A stretch of DNA of 64,000 bases from Oxalobacteraceae bacterium (GCA_947454475.1 CANGLD010000001.1:1-64000); one strand, 5' to 3'; shown: positions 9,634-18,935, numbered from the stretch's first letter. Notes: generated by a model from the letters alone, not told the origin. A program made the numbers and translations.

Positions 9634-11028
9634 TTAATGACGTAAGCCAGTTGGACTAGGTGCTTTTTTCTGACTTGCGTCGACTGGCAAAGGCACGAGT
9701 GATGCAACGGTGAGTTGATCATCAGTAAAATATTTTTTAGCGACTGCCTGTACTTGCTCAGGCGTCACAGCAGCTAGTTTTTCTATGATGCGATCTATCT
9801 GTTTATAGGAAATGCCAGCCATCTCCATCCCACCTATTTCCATAGCCTGACCAAAAATAGAATCGCGCTTATAGACTTGGCTAGCAATCAACTGTCGCTT
9901 CACACGGTTTAACTCTGAAGGCGACACACCATCTTTAGCAATGCGCGTAACTTCATCGCGTAAACGTTGTTCTAGTTGTTCTGTTGTCGTGCCTTGTGCT
10001 GGCACACCCATCAACATGAACAAACTTGGACCACGTGAGGTATTGTCGTAACTTGCACCTGCTGACGTGGCGACTCTATCGGTACGTACTAATTTTGCAG
10101 GTAATCGTGCATTGTCATACCCATCCAACACAGCAGACAGTACATCGAGTGCATGTACATCATCATCTTTTTCTACATCGCGCAGAGTTGGCGCTTTATA
10201 GGCAAGTACGAGATAAGGATTTTCTGCTGGCGCTTGCACCACCACACGTCGTATGCCAGTTTGTTGTGGTTCATTTTGCGGCTTAGTTTTTGGCAGCGTT
10301 TTCACTGGAATCTTGCCAAAATATTTTTCAGCTAAAACAAATACACGCTTTGCATCGACATCGCCTGTCACCACCATAGTCGCGTTATTAGGGGCATACC
10401 ACCGCTCATACCAAGCTAATGCATCAGCTGCTGTCATATTTTTCAAATCATCCATCCACCCTACGATAGGATTACGATAAGGATGCGCTACAAACGCTGT
10501 TGCATTCAATGCTTCAAAGACTTTAGAAATTGGTTGATCGTCTGTACGTAAACGACGCTCTTCCATCACGACATTAATTTCTTTGGCAAATTCAGCCTTA
10601 TCCATAGTTAAGTTTTGCATGCGATCAGCTTCTAGTGCCATCACATCCTCTAACCGTGATTTTTCAATTTGTTGAAAATAGGCGGTGTAATCTTTACTCG
10701 TGAAGGCATTATCTCGACCTCCCAGTGCGGCTACCTTTGCACTAAAGTCACCCGGCTTTAATTTTTTTGTGCCTTTGAACATCATGTGTTCAAGTACGTG
10801 AGCCACGCCAGTAGTGCCACTCAGCTCATCCATTGAGCCTATGCGATACCAAATCATGTGAGCAACGGTGGGAGCACGTTTATCTTCCTGCACAATAATG
10901 CGCAAACCATTTGCCAGCCTGTACTCTTGTGCTTGACTGCCTGCCACTGCTTGGGAAGTGAAACATCCCAGAATGGTTGTCAGACAAACACTGATAAACG
11001 CTATATTTTTAATCCAAAAATTCATCAT
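9634..11028 (-). CDS. M16 family zinc metallopeptidase, catalytic subunit
   Basis: The 464-residue protein has an N-terminal signal region ending near AVAGSQA. It carries the inverted zincin motif HVLEH at residues 77-81 (GTTGVAHVLEHMMFKG), with the distal glutamate expected about 75 residues later in the NVVMEERR region. The second M16 domain follows. It is the first gene of a leftward unit: catalytic M16, inactive M16 partner, rsmD, coaD, ferredoxin. The two M16 products very likely form a heterodimeric periplasmic peptidase. The gene is divergent from ftsY with 97 bases between them. Confidence 0.93.
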   Translation of the reverse strand: MMNFWIKNIAFISVCLTTILGCFTSQAVAGSQAQEYRLANGLRIIVQEDKRAPTVAHMIWYRIGSMDELSGTTGVAHVLEHMMFKGTKKLKPGDFSAKVAALGGRDNAFTSKDYTAYFQQIEKSRLEDVMALEADRMQNLTMDKAEFAKEINVVMEERRLRTDDQPISKVFEALNATAFVAHPYRNPIVGWMDDLKNMTAADALAWYERWYAPNNATMVVTGDVDAKRVFVLAEKYFGKIPVKTLPKTKPQNEPQQTGIRRVVVQAPAENPYLVLAYKAPTLRDVEKDDDVHALDVLSAVLDGYDNARLPAKLVRTDRVATSAGASYDNTSRGPSLFMLMGVPAQGTTTEQLEQRLRDEVTRIAKDGVSPSELNRVKRQLIASQVYKRDSIFGQAMEIGGMEMAGISYKQIDRIIEKLAAVTPEQVQAVAKKYFTDDQLTVASLVPLPVDASQKKAPSPTGLRH

Positions 11029-11125
11029 CTCTGCTCTGCTAAAATAGAACGGTCTAAAGGCAAGGAAGTTTTGATTGTATCTGCTTGTTTTTATCTCTGC
11101 TTTTCACCTCACATAAATCAACCCG

Positions 11126-12082
11126 ATGTTTTCATTTTTCGCTAAAAAGTCATCGGATTCGAATAAACAGTCTTCCGCAGACCAACCTAAAACTTGGCTG
11201 CAGAATCTGCGATCCGGTCTCGCACGGACTTCATCTGGAATCAGCACGCTGTTCACAGGCGCGAAGATTGATGACGCCTTATACGACGAACTGGAATCGG
11301 CTTTGTTAATGGCAGATGCCGGCGTGCAGGCAACCAAAACACTGATGGATAAGCTACGCAAGAAAGTCAAAACAGAACATCTGACTGAAGCATCGCAAGT
11401 GAAAACTGCTTTGCATGAACTGATGCTAGAGCTATTGCTGCCTTTGCAAAAACCCTTTCATATAGGGCAGACTAAGCCTTTGGTGATCATGATTGCTGGC
11501 GTTAATGGCGCTGGTAAAACCACCACCATAGGTAAACTCACTTTACACTTACAAGAACATGGCCTAAAAGTTCTCTTGGCTGCAGGTGATACTTTCCGCG
11601 CCGCGGCTAGAGAGCAACTGGTGGAATGGGGCGAAAGAAATAATGTTGCGGTTATTTCTCAAGCTTCCGGTGATCCTGCTGCGGTCGCTTTCGATGCTGT
11701 TCAAGCTGGTATTGCACGTGGTGTTGATGTTGTTATCATCGACACTGCAGGTCGCTTACCTACGCAACTGCATTTGATGGATGAATTAAAAAAGATACAG
11801 CGCGTAATAGGAAAAGGCTGTCCTGGTGCGCCACATGAAACACTACTCGTCATAGACGGTAACACCGGACAAAATGCGCTTACACAGGTGCAAGCATTTG
11901 ATGATGCTTTAGGTTTAACTGGTTTAGTAGTCACTAAACTCGATGGCACTGCAAAAGGTGGCGTGCTAGCAGCTATCGTTGCACAGCGTCCTGTACCTGT
12001 TTATTACATAGGCATAGGCGAAGCTATTCATGATTTGCAGCCTTTTGTTGCAGAAGAATTTGTCGATGCTTTATTAGGTTAA
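11126..12082 (+). CDS. ftsY: Signal recognition particle receptor FtsY
   Basis: FtsY is the membrane-associated SRP receptor GTPase that docks ribosome-SRP complexes for co-translational insertion. The 318-residue product has a short N-terminal region rather than the long acidic A domain of E. coli. The NG domain follows: GVNGAGKTTTIGKL (G1, about residue 125), DTFRAAAREQL, IIDTAGRLPTQ (G3) and TKLDGTAKGG (G4). The ftsY-ftsE-ftsX-rpoH order is the same as in E. coli. ftsE begins 11 bases after its stop. No strong ribosome site is seen before ATG 11126. Confidence 0.96.
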   Translation: MFSFFAKKSSDSNKQSSADQPKTWLQNLRSGLARTSSGISTLFTGAKIDDALYDELESALLMADAGVQATKTLMDKLRKKVKTEHLTEASQVKTALHELMLELLLPLQKPFHIGQTKPLVIMIAGVNGAGKTTTIGKLTLHLQEHGLKVLLAAGDTFRAAAREQLVEWGERNNVAVISQASGDPAAVAFDAVQAGIARGVDVVIIDTAGRLPTQLHLMDELKKIQRVIGKGCPGAPHETLLVIDGNTGQNALTQVQAFDDALGLTGLVVTKLDGTAKGGVLAAIVAQRPVPVYYIGIGEAIHDLQPFVAEEFVDALLG

Positions 12083-12093
12083 AGCGAAACTCT

Positions 12094-12780
12094 ATGTCTA
12101 TAATTTTATTTTCTGATGTGTCGCAAATTTACCCTGGAGAGATCAGGGCAATTTCACATGTTTCATTGGCCATTGAAGAAGGGGAATTAGTTTTTTTAAT
12201 GGGCCCTTCAGGCGCTGGTAAATCCACTTTGTTAAAGCTCATAGCCGGCATAGAGATGCCGAGTGCAGGCGTATTACAAATCATAGGGCAAGACATGAAG
12301 CAGTTGCATCGCGCTGCATTGCCTTATTTAAGACGTAAGCTCGGCCTCATATTGCAACAAAATAGCTTGTTAAATGATAGGCCTGTTTTAGCGAATGTCA
12401 TGTTACCCCTCATGGTGGTTGGTGCTTCCTATGAAGAAGCAGAGCAACGTGCTCGCGTTGCTTTAACCAAAGTTGGCTTAGCAAATAAAGCTGATGTGCT
12501 GCCTTATTCCCTCTCTGGCGGAGAACAACAAAGGGTTTCTATTGCACGTGCCATTGTTCATAAACCGCGCATTATTCTTGCAGATGAACCTACTGCCAAT
12601 CTCGATAGAGATAGTGCGCGTTTAGTATTAGATATGCTGCAAGCATTTAATGATGCTGGCGTCACTTGCGTTATTTCTACCCATGATGAACGTTTACTTG
12701 AACGCGCCAGTAAAATTTTTGTACTCGAGCATGGACGTATCACGGCAGTGCGTATGCCTGGTAATGAGGTGGGTTTATGA
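12094..12780 (+). CDS. ftsE: Cell division ATP-binding protein FtsE
   Basis: FtsE is the ABC ATPase of the FtsEX complex, which activates periplasmic amidase regulators at the division septum. The 228-residue protein has Walker A GPSGAGKSTLLKL (about residues 38-50), signature YSLSGGEQQRVSIARA, Walker B IILADEPTANLD and the switch His in VISTHDERLL. Its stop overlaps the ftsX start by four bases. The gene sits directly after ftsY, the classic arrangement. Confidence 0.95.
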   Translation: MSIILFSDVSQIYPGEIRAISHVSLAIEEGELVFLMGPSGAGKSTLLKLIAGIEMPSAGVLQIIGQDMKQLHRAALPYLRRKLGLILQQNSLLNDRPVLANVMLPLMVVGASYEEAEQRARVALTKVGLANKADVLPYSLSGGEQQRVSIARAIVHKPRIILADEPTANLDRDSARLVLDMLQAFNDAGVTCVISTHDERLLERASKIFVLEHGRITAVRMPGNEVGL

Positions 12781-13700
12781 AATGGTTGTCTTCACACTAT
12801 CGCGCTTTATTTGATGCGTCATTCAAAATTAAAATGGCGCCGCTCAGTTTTATTTTCAATGCTGTCGTAGTTGCATTAGCTTTGGCACTACCTATGACAG
12901 GGATGATCGTTCTACAAGACTTACAACCTTTATCTGGCCAAGTATCTGTCGATCCTGAAATCAGTATTTATCTCGCGATGGATTTACCACGTGATAAAGC
13001 GGAAGGCTTAGCAACTGACTTTAAGCGTTTAGCAAATCAGCATAGCGTTTCATCCTCACTGAAATTTATTCCTCGTGAATCTGCATTAGATCATTTAAAT
13101 AAACAAGCTGATCTCAGTGATGTGGTCAGTACCTTAGGCGCGAATCCTTTACCTGATGCTTATGTATTGAAACTGACTGATAGCGCAACGGAAGGCCGTG
13201 TAAAACAAGTGCAAGACTTAGCCGCTGCACTAGAAAAAATCGATGGTGTACAAACAGTACAACTTGATACTCTCTGGCTAAAACGTCTTGCTGCAGTCAT
13301 AACTCTTGCAACAAGTCTGTTCTGGTTTGTGGCCGCCACGCTTTGCTGCGTTGTCGTCGCGGTTGTATTCAACACCATACGGCTACAGCTACTCACCCAT
13401 GCTGAAGAAATTAATGTTTCCCGACTGTTGGGTGCGACTGATGCTTATGTCGCTAGGCCGTTTTATTACAGCGGCGCTTACCTAGGCTTGGTTGCTGGCG
13501 CTCTGGCTTTAGGTTTTGTACTTTCTGGCTTACGTCTCTTGAACCAGCCTGTCAGCGCTTTAGCGCAGTCTTACGGCACCTCTTTTCAGCTTAGCTACCC
13601 GAATCTTGGAACCATCATTTTTCTTCTTCTGGTTAGCATTTCGCTAGGCTTTGTGGGCGCCAGCCTCTCCGTTTGGCGCAGCTTGCGTCGCTCTGTTTAA
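12777..13700 (+). CDS. ftsX: Cell division permease FtsX
   Basis: FtsX is the inner-membrane partner of FtsE. The 307-residue protein shows four hydrophobic segments: about residues 20-45 (LSFIFNAVVVALALALPMTGMIVL), 170-195 (LAAVITLATSLFWFVAATLCCVVVAVVF), 230-250 (GAYLGLVAGALALGFVLSG) and 280-300. A periplasmic domain of about 120 residues lies between the first two. The third region carries the family LLGATDAYVARPF stretch. It is coupled to ftsE by a four-base overlap. The 206-base gap after it holds the CIRCE operator and rpoH leader. Confidence 0.95.
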   Translation: MKWLSSHYRALFDASFKIKMAPLSFIFNAVVVALALALPMTGMIVLQDLQPLSGQVSVDPEISIYLAMDLPRDKAEGLATDFKRLANQHSVSSSLKFIPRESALDHLNKQADLSDVVSTLGANPLPDAYVLKLTDSATEGRVKQVQDLAAALEKIDGVQTVQLDTLWLKRLAAVITLATSLFWFVAATLCCVVVAVVFNTIRLQLLTHAEEINVSRLLGATDAYVARPFYYSGAYLGLVAGALALGFVLSGLRLLNQPVSALAQSYGTSFQLSYPNLGTIIFLLLVSISLGFVGASLSVWRSLRRSV

Positions 13701-13810
13701 CTGATTTCTTGCGGTCTAGCTCCACCCAGCTCACTACGTTATCGGTATTTGTCTCCTGAATTTGTTGTCATTATTGTCATCTTGCCCTTCTCTACCTGCA
13801 TCCGCAGCTA

Positions 13811-13837
13811 TTAGCACTCTCTGCCGGAGAGTGCTAA
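13811..13837 (+). promoter_or_regulatory. Perfect CIRCE operator (HrcA binding site) upstream of rpoH
   Basis: TTAGCACTC, nine bases, then GAGTGCTAA: an exact match to the CIRCE inverted repeat bound by the heat-shock repressor HrcA. It ends 69 bases before the rpoH start codon and lies in the ftsX-rpoH gap. This implies HrcA control of the sigma-32 gene, linking the two heat-shock systems. The -35 and -10 elements could not be placed with confidence; TATAAC just after the operator is one possible -10. CIRCE can also act in the transcript as a stem-loop. Confidence 0.93.
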
Positions 13838-13906
13838 TATAACGCCTATAGGGTTTACATCCCTAAATTCATAGCAAATTGAAAAGAAAGTCTTTAAGGA
13901 GAAACA

Positions 13907-14809
13907 ATGACAGCATCGTTCGCTTCCTCTGCCTTAGTGCCGGGTGGTCAGCAAGCGCTGGCGCTTGGTTTTTCTGGCAGTCTAGGAAATCTAGATTCTT
14001 ATATATCCGCAGTTAATCGTCTGCCCATGCTCTCGCATGAGGAAGAGATCTCGCTTGCGCAACGTCTTCGTGAACAAAATGACCTCGCTGCTGCGCAAAC
14101 CCTGGTTATGTCGCATCTACGCTTAGTCGTTTCTATTGCGCGCGGCTATCTAGGATATGGATTACCGCATGCTGATCTCATACAAGAAGGCAATGTCGGT
14201 TTAATGAAAGCTGTAAAACGTTTCGATCCAGATCAGGGTGTACGTTTAGTGTCCTATGCCATGCATTGGATTAAAGCTGAAATTCATGAATATATTTTAC
14301 GTAACTGGCGCATGGTTAAGCTGGCTACGACTAAAGCTCAACGTAAATTATTCTTTAATTTGCGTAGCCATAAAACTAGTCTTGATACGATGACACCCGA
14401 TCAAGTCGATGCTTTAGCGACCACGCTTAATGTTAAACCGGAAGATGTAACGGAAATGGAAATGCGCATGTCTGGTCGTGACATCGCACTTGAATCACCG
14501 ACTGATGATGAAGGTGAAGACAAATTTTCTCCTATCGCTTATTTATCGTCAGACGCAACCGAGCCTGCTAGAGTTTTAGAATCACGTCAATTTGATAAAT
14601 TGCAATCTGAAGGTTTAGAGGGTGCTTTGTCGAATCTCGATGCACGCTCACGACGCATTATTGAATCACGTTGGTTAGCAAATGATGATGGCTCGGGTGC
14701 GACCTTGCATGAACTTGCTGCTGAATTTAATGTGTCTGCAGAACGTATACGACAAATTGAAGCTAGCGCATTAAAGAAAATGAAAGCGTCTTTAGCTGAA
14801 TACGCTTAA
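13907..14809 (+). CDS. rpoH: RNA polymerase heat-shock sigma factor RpoH (sigma-32)
   Basis: Sigma-32 directs transcription of chaperone and protease genes. The 300-residue protein has region 1.2/2.1 (LDSYISAVNRLPMLSHEEEISLAQRL) and region 2 (HLRLVVSIARGYLGYGLPHADLIQEGNVGLMKAVKRFDPDQGVRLVSYAMHWIKAEIHEYILRNWRMVK). The RpoH-box-like stretch follows as TTKAQRKLFFNLRSHK near residue 140. Region 4 has a helix-turn-helix LHELAAEFNVSAERIRQIEASALKKMK. The start has an ideal site AAGGAG six bases upstream. A perfect CIRCE lies upstream, and a terminator follows at 14829-14862. Confidence 0.97.
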   Translation: MTASFASSALVPGGQQALALGFSGSLGNLDSYISAVNRLPMLSHEEEISLAQRLREQNDLAAAQTLVMSHLRLVVSIARGYLGYGLPHADLIQEGNVGLMKAVKRFDPDQGVRLVSYAMHWIKAEIHEYILRNWRMVKLATTKAQRKLFFNLRSHKTSLDTMTPDQVDALATTLNVKPEDVTEMEMRMSGRDIALESPTDDEGEDKFSPIAYLSSDATEPARVLESRQFDKLQSEGLEGALSNLDARSRRIIESRWLANDDGSGATLHELAAEFNVSAERIRQIEASALKKMKASLAEYA

Positions 14810-14828
14810 TAGCTCACTCGCAAAACAA

Positions 14829-14862
14829 AAAAAAGCCCTTCTATCTCAGAAGGGCTTTTTTT
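14829..14862. terminator. Terminator between rpoH and the SCO gene
   Basis: AAAAAGCCCTTCT pairs with AGAAGGGCTTTTT, followed by T on the + strand and preceded by a run of A, so it can act in both directions. It separates convergent rpoH and the leftward cta assembly operon. Confidence 0.92.
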
Positions 14863-14884
14863 ATTCGTTTAACCGTTTGCTTAT

Positions 14885-15502
14885 TTACTTAGCACCTGAA
14901 GCAGTACTCAGTAAGCTACGTATATCTTGTGCAATCGGTTCTGCACCTTGACCATGCCGAATAAATAATCGGATGTGACCTTGTGTATCAAATAAATAGC
15001 TTCCTGCTGTGTGGTCTATCGTATAACCCGATCCAGTTTTTGCAGGAATTTTTTGTACAAACAATTTAAATTCTTTCACTACTTCATCCGTTGCTGCTTT
15101 ATCGCCCACCAAGCCTAGGAAGCTAGGATAAAAAGAAGGCACATAGCGCGACAATAAGGCTGGCGTATCTCTTTCAGGATCGAGTGTCACGAATAATACT
15201 TGAACCTTATCAGCATCTTTATCTAATAGCTTCATCACTTGCGCCATTTCAGATAAAGTCGTCGGACATACATCAGGGCATTGCGTATATCCAAAAAATA
15301 GTAAAACCAACTTACCGCGAAAATCTTCTAGTGTTCGCGCTTGACCTTGATGATCAGTCAGAGAAAATTTTTGCGCATAATCAATGCCAGTTATGTCTGT
15401 ATTAACAAAGGCAATTTTTGGTGTTGGCGTTGTTGATTTATTGTCACACGCTACACATAGCATCAACGCGCAAACAATCAGAGTAAAGATGCGCATGATC
15501 AA
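14885..15502 (-). CDS. SCO1/SenC family copper chaperone for cytochrome oxidase
   Basis: SCO proteins are thioredoxin-fold, membrane-tethered periplasmic proteins that deliver copper to the CuA site of cytochrome oxidase subunit II. The 205-residue product has a hydrophobic N-terminus with a Cys at residue 19 (CVAC), possibly a lipoprotein although the lipobox is not classic. The copper motif is CPDVC in [15 protein letters not shown], and the distal His lies in [13 protein letters not shown]. It overlaps ctaB by four bases and is the last gene of the leftward assembly operon. Confidence 0.94.
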   Translation of the reverse strand: MIMRIFTLIVCALMLCVACDNKSTTPTPKIAFVNTDITGIDYAQKFSLTDHQGQARTLEDFRGKLVLLFFGYTQCPDVCPTTLSEMAQVMKLLDKDADKVQVLFVTLDPERDTPALLSRYVPSFYPSFLGLVGDKAATDEVVKEFKLFVQKIPAKTGSGYTIDHTAGSYLFDTQGHIRLFIRHGQGAEPIAQDIRSLLSTASGAK

Positions 15503-16389
15503 AGAGGAAAATAGTGATCTACTAGCAGCGCTACGAAAAGTACAGATAAGTAAATAATGGAATACGTAAATGCACGTCGCGCTATTAAATCAGAATAATG
15601 TTTATACAACTGCCATGCGTACCATAAATAAATAATGCCCAGTATGCTTGCGCTTGCCAAATAAATCAGACCACTCATTTTTACTGCAAAGGGCAACATC
15701 GTTGTTGCTACCAATACGATGGTGTACAACAAAATTTGAAACTGTGTAAATGCAAGTCCATGTGTAATGGGTAGCATAGGCAAGCCTGATTTTGCATAAT
15801 CATCGCGTCTATACAGGGCGAGTGACCAAAAATGCGGAGGCGTCCATACAAAAATAATCAAGACTAATATCCATGCTTGCATGGGTACATCATTCGCAAT
15901 TGCAGCCCAGCCTAATGCTGGCGGCATGGCACCCGAGAGTCCACCTATGACTATGTTTTGTGGTGTAGCTGGTTTTAAGATGATGGTGTAAATAACGGCG
16001 TAACCCACAAAGGTCGCGAAAGTAAGCCACATAGTGAGTGGATTAACGAGTGCATACAGCACCCACATACCTGCACCACCAATTACACCGGAAAAAAATA
16101 ATGTTTGAATGACAGTGATTTCACCACGCGCCATGGGTCGGCGAGCTGTGCGTGCCATACGTGAATCAATCTCACGTTCAACTAAACAATTCACCGCAAA
16201 GGCGGCACCAGCAAGTAACCATATACCTATGGTTGCGGATAACAATAAACGCCAATCAGGCAATCCTGGAACTGCGAGAAACATGCCTATCACTGCACAA
16301 AAAACGGCGAGCTGCGTCACTCTGGGCTTAGTGAGAGCCCAGTATTGCGCTATGCGATTTGTGTGTAATGTAAGAGTGTTCATACCCAA
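15499..16389 (-). CDS. ctaB: Protohaem IX farnesyltransferase (haem o synthase)
   Basis: This UbiA-family membrane enzyme attaches farnesyl to haem b to make haem o, the precursor of haem a. The 296-residue protein has about eight to nine hydrophobic segments. The prenyltransferase motifs are [23 protein letters not shown] (first aspartate-rich loop, about residues 68-90) and [16 protein letters not shown] (second). It lies between ctaA and SCO, so haem a synthesis and copper insertion are encoded together. It is also called cyoE/cox10. Confidence 0.95.
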   Translation of the reverse strand: MGMNTLTLHTNRIAQYWALTKPRVTQLAVFCAVIGMFLAVPGLPDWRLLLSATIGIWLLAGAAFAVNCLVEREIDSRMARTARRPMARGEITVIQTLFFSGVIGGAGMWVLYALVNPLTMWLTFATFVGYAVIYTIILKPATPQNIVIGGLSGAMPPALGWAAIANDVPMQAWILVLIIFVWTPPHFWSLALYRRDDYAKSGLPMLPITHGLAFTQFQILLYTIVLVATTMLPFAVKMSGLIYLASASILGIIYLWYAWQLYKHYSDLIARRAFTYSIIYLSVLFVALLVDHYFPL

Positions 16390-16392
16390 TGA

Positions 16393-17502
16393 TTAGGCCT
16401 GCGAGCTCAGTTTGCTCTGTTCTGTCATTGCAGATTGATCTATAAAAGAGAGACGGTAGTTTAACATGGCAAGCAGACTAACCAGCAGAGCTGCGCCTGC
16501 GTTATGCGCTACTGCAGCCAGCAAGGGCCAATCAAATTGCACGGTGACTGCCCCAGTAATCACTTGCAATGCCAATACAGCTAACAATCCACTTGCGCCT
16601 TTTTTTAGCGCCGTGATTTTTCTCAACCTTAAAGCTAAGAATGCTATCGCCATTACGACAATGACTGCAAAACAGCGGTGCACCCAGTTGACTGCAATCA
16701 GTGCTGTGAAGGGTAAATAGTCTCCACTTGATGTCATGCCTAAATGCCGCCACAACGTAAAGCCTTGTTGTAGATTCATTTCCGGCATCCATTGCGACTG
16801 ACAAAGCGGGAAACCTCCACAGGCCAATGCGGCATAGTTAGTGCTGACCCAACCGCCTAATGCGATTTGCATGAATAATAAAATCAAGACGATCTTCGCC
16901 GGTATTTTTAATTGAAGCACATCGTGCGCATTGATTGCTACTTGCTCTGTTTGCCGCATTGCATGCCAACTCAATAATGCCAATAAGCTTATGCCTAGTA
17001 GTAAATGCGTAGTCACAATAATTGGCTGTAGTTTCAATGTGACTGTCCACGCACCAAAAGCACCTTGTATACAAACAAAAATAAATAGCACTATCGGTAA
17101 TACTGGTGAATAACGGTTGATTTTATTCTTACGCCACAATCGAACTGCGCCGATCAACGTGGCAATGATGAGCACGCCTACTGCCATCGCCAGATAGCGA
17201 TGTATCATTTCTATCCATGCTTTAAACACGGTCACAGGGCCTGTAGGCAATGCAGCTTGTGCAGCACTAATATCATCATGTGCCAAGAATGGATTGGCTT
17301 CGCCATAACAGCCCGGCCAATCAGGGCAACCTAAACCTGAATCAGTTAAACGCGTAAACGCGCCAAATACGATTAAATCAAAGGTTAAGAAAACCGTCAC
17401 CCATGCCAGTCTTTTAAATTTATCTTCACCTCGTGATAGATAAATTATCAGACCCGGCACAAATGCAATGAGGAGTCCTTTTAATGCAAGCAGCAGCAAC
17501 AT
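16393..17502 (-). CDS. ctaA: Haem A synthase CtaA (COX15 family)
   Basis: CtaA oxidises the C8 methyl of haem o to formyl, giving haem a for cytochrome aa3 oxidase. The 369-residue inner-membrane protein has eight predicted helices, with family motifs FGAFTRLTDSGLGCPDWPGCYGEANP near residues 47-75, an EMIHRYLAM His motif, and VNWVHRCFAV plus VAHNAGAALLVSL later, supplying the haem-ligand histidines. It starts with a GAFTRLTxSGL stretch typical of the family. It is three bases from ctaB. Confidence 0.95.
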   Translation of the reverse strand: MLLLLALKGLLIAFVPGLIIYLSRGEDKFKRLAWVTVFLTFDLIVFGAFTRLTDSGLGCPDWPGCYGEANPFLAHDDISAAQAALPTGPVTVFKAWIEMIHRYLAMAVGVLIIATLIGAVRLWRKNKINRYSPVLPIVLFIFVCIQGAFGAWTVTLKLQPIIVTTHLLLGISLLALLSWHAMRQTEQVAINAHDVLQLKIPAKIVLILLFMQIALGGWVSTNYAALACGGFPLCQSQWMPEMNLQQGFTLWRHLGMTSSGDYLPFTALIAVNWVHRCFAVIVVMAIAFLALRLRKITALKKGASGLLAVLALQVITGAVTVQFDWPLLAAVAHNAGAALLVSLLAMLNYRLSFIDQSAMTEQSKLSSQA

Positions 17503-17506
17503 GGAT

Positions 17507-18121
17507 TTATCCTATGCGTGAAGCTTTAAGTAATTTAATAATGTCTTTTTTGATTTTATTTGGATCACCTGATTGCGGGAATCGCATCATGAGATTTCCT
17601 AATGGATCGATCATATACAAATGATTTTCAATCTTTGAATCTGCCTCTATCGGCAACCATGCACGCAACTCTTCACTCTTTGCTCTTAACAAATGTGTTC
17701 CGTCATATTCACGCATTAAAACTGTTTCTAATGGCGCTTTATCTGTAATTAGCCACACACGCTCTATGCGATCCATATCCTTACCTTGCGTTAGCCGTAT
17801 CTGTCGCAAATAAAATAATTTTTCGTTACAAGCCTTATCGCAAGCTGAGCTATCCGCCATGAAAAAAATCCATTTACCTTTGAACTGATGTAAATCGGCA
17901 GCTTGTCCATCTAAGGTTTGTAAACTCAGTTGCGGAATAGGATGCGCTCTCGGATCTAACAATGCTCCGTAATTGGTTCGCGTTTCTGGCTTAATAACGT
18001 AATACGTTAGATAGGAAAATATTAACGGTGCAGCACAAGCTGCAATCACTAACAATAATATGAATTTATTTTTACGTGTCGTAACTGGCTTCACTTCGAC
18101 TTGTGTTTGATTATTTTGCAC
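17507..18121 (-). CDS. Membrane-anchored thioredoxin-fold protein of the cta operon (SCO-like)
   Basis: A 204-residue protein with one N-terminal membrane helix (FILLLVIAACAAPLIFSYLTYYV, about residues 20-42) and a periplasmic domain. LQTLDGQAADLHQFKGKWIFFMADSSACDKACNEKLFYLRQIRL resembles the SCO1 fold and contains a CxxxC pair (CDKAC). A later H (ENHLYMIDPLGNLMMRFP) sits where SCO proteins have their metal-binding His. It lies between SURF1, which it overlaps by 11 bases, and ctaA. A role in oxidase assembly, perhaps copper or thiol handling, is likely from position and fold. The exact role is not established by the sequence. Confidence 0.8.
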   Translation of the reverse strand: MQNNQTQVEVKPVTTRKNKFILLLVIAACAAPLIFSYLTYYVIKPETRTNYGALLDPRAHPIPQLSLQTLDGQAADLHQFKGKWIFFMADSSACDKACNEKLFYLRQIRLTQGKDMDRIERVWLITDKAPLETVLMREYDGTHLLRAKSEELRAWLPIEADSKIENHLYMIDPLGNLMMRFPQSGDPNKIKKDIIKLLKASRIG

Positions 18122-18821
18122 GCTTCAATCCTGTCACTATAAAAAATAACAAAGCAGTCACTGCCAGTCCATACCATTGAAAGGCATATCCTCGATGTTT
18201 GTCACTACCCACACTAGGCTGTGGCCAATCTCTTATTAATCCATCCGATGTTTCACTCGTTTGCTCGATGATGAATTTTTCGAAATGGAGTCCACTCGCC
18301 TTACTTAACTCTGCTACTTCAAGATTTTGTCTGATCACACCAGCTTGCAATGCCGGCTCACTTCCTAATTGCATTACATGACTCACAGAACCTCTTACAA
18401 CGCCCACTAGTTTTACTAATCCTTGCGGTGTAGGCGTAGCTGGTAACTTCTGTCTATCTTGTGTATCACGTGGCAACCAACCACGCATGACTAAAATTAT
18501 TTTTCCACTCCCATTTAACTTAAAGGGCATCAGCAAATAAAATCCTGCTTGTCCCCGATAAGGTCGGTTGTCTAAATAGATAGGCCATTGTGTTAAAAAT
18601 GTTCCCGTCATCATCACAGTGCGGAAATTTGCTGGAATTTCATCCCCTGATAATAATTGCAGATCTAAGGGTGGCTGTGCAGTTTGCAAACTCTGCTCTC
18701 TTGCCAGACTGAGTTTTTCCTCTGCGCGACGTGTCTGCCAATTACCTAGCGATAACCCGACTAATACAACTACGATAGTCGCTATGAATGGAATTAAACG
18801 GAATTGAAAAGACAATCGCAT
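18111..18821 (-). CDS. SURF1 family cytochrome oxidase assembly protein
   Basis: SURF1 helps insert haem a into cytochrome oxidase subunit I. The 236-residue protein has the expected hairpin layout: an N-terminal helix (LIPFIATIVVVLVGLSLGNWQTRRAEEK, about residues 9-32) and a C-terminal helix (YAFQWYGLAVTALLFFIVTGLKR). The periplasmic loop carries YLDNRPYRGQAGFYLLMPF and VMRGWLPRD. GNWQTRRAEEK and YAFQWYGLA are family signatures. It begins the leftward assembly unit SURF1-SCO-like-ctaA-ctaB-SCO. Confidence 0.93.
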   Translation of the reverse strand: MRLSFQFRLIPFIATIVVVLVGLSLGNWQTRRAEEKLSLAREQSLQTAQPPLDLQLLSGDEIPANFRTVMMTGTFLTQWPIYLDNRPYRGQAGFYLLMPFKLNGSGKIILVMRGWLPRDTQDRQKLPATPTPQGLVKLVGVVRGSVSHVMQLGSEPALQAGVIRQNLEVAELSKASGLHFEKFIIEQTSETSDGLIRDWPQPSVGSDKHRGYAFQWYGLAVTALLFFIVTGLKRAK

Positions 18822-18935
18822 TACAATGTTTCTCTGACTAGTTAGCTGTTTATCGTAAACTCTGTATTTATCGCATTAATTCACGCCTACTCCACTGCGT
18901 GGATTAATAACTGCCTTATCACCACCACTCTTATT

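Noticed and set aside
13740-13906. Sigma-32 promoter before rpoH
   Set aside because: CTTGCCC was seen, but no CCCCATNT-like -10 at the right spacing, so only the CIRCE site is reported.
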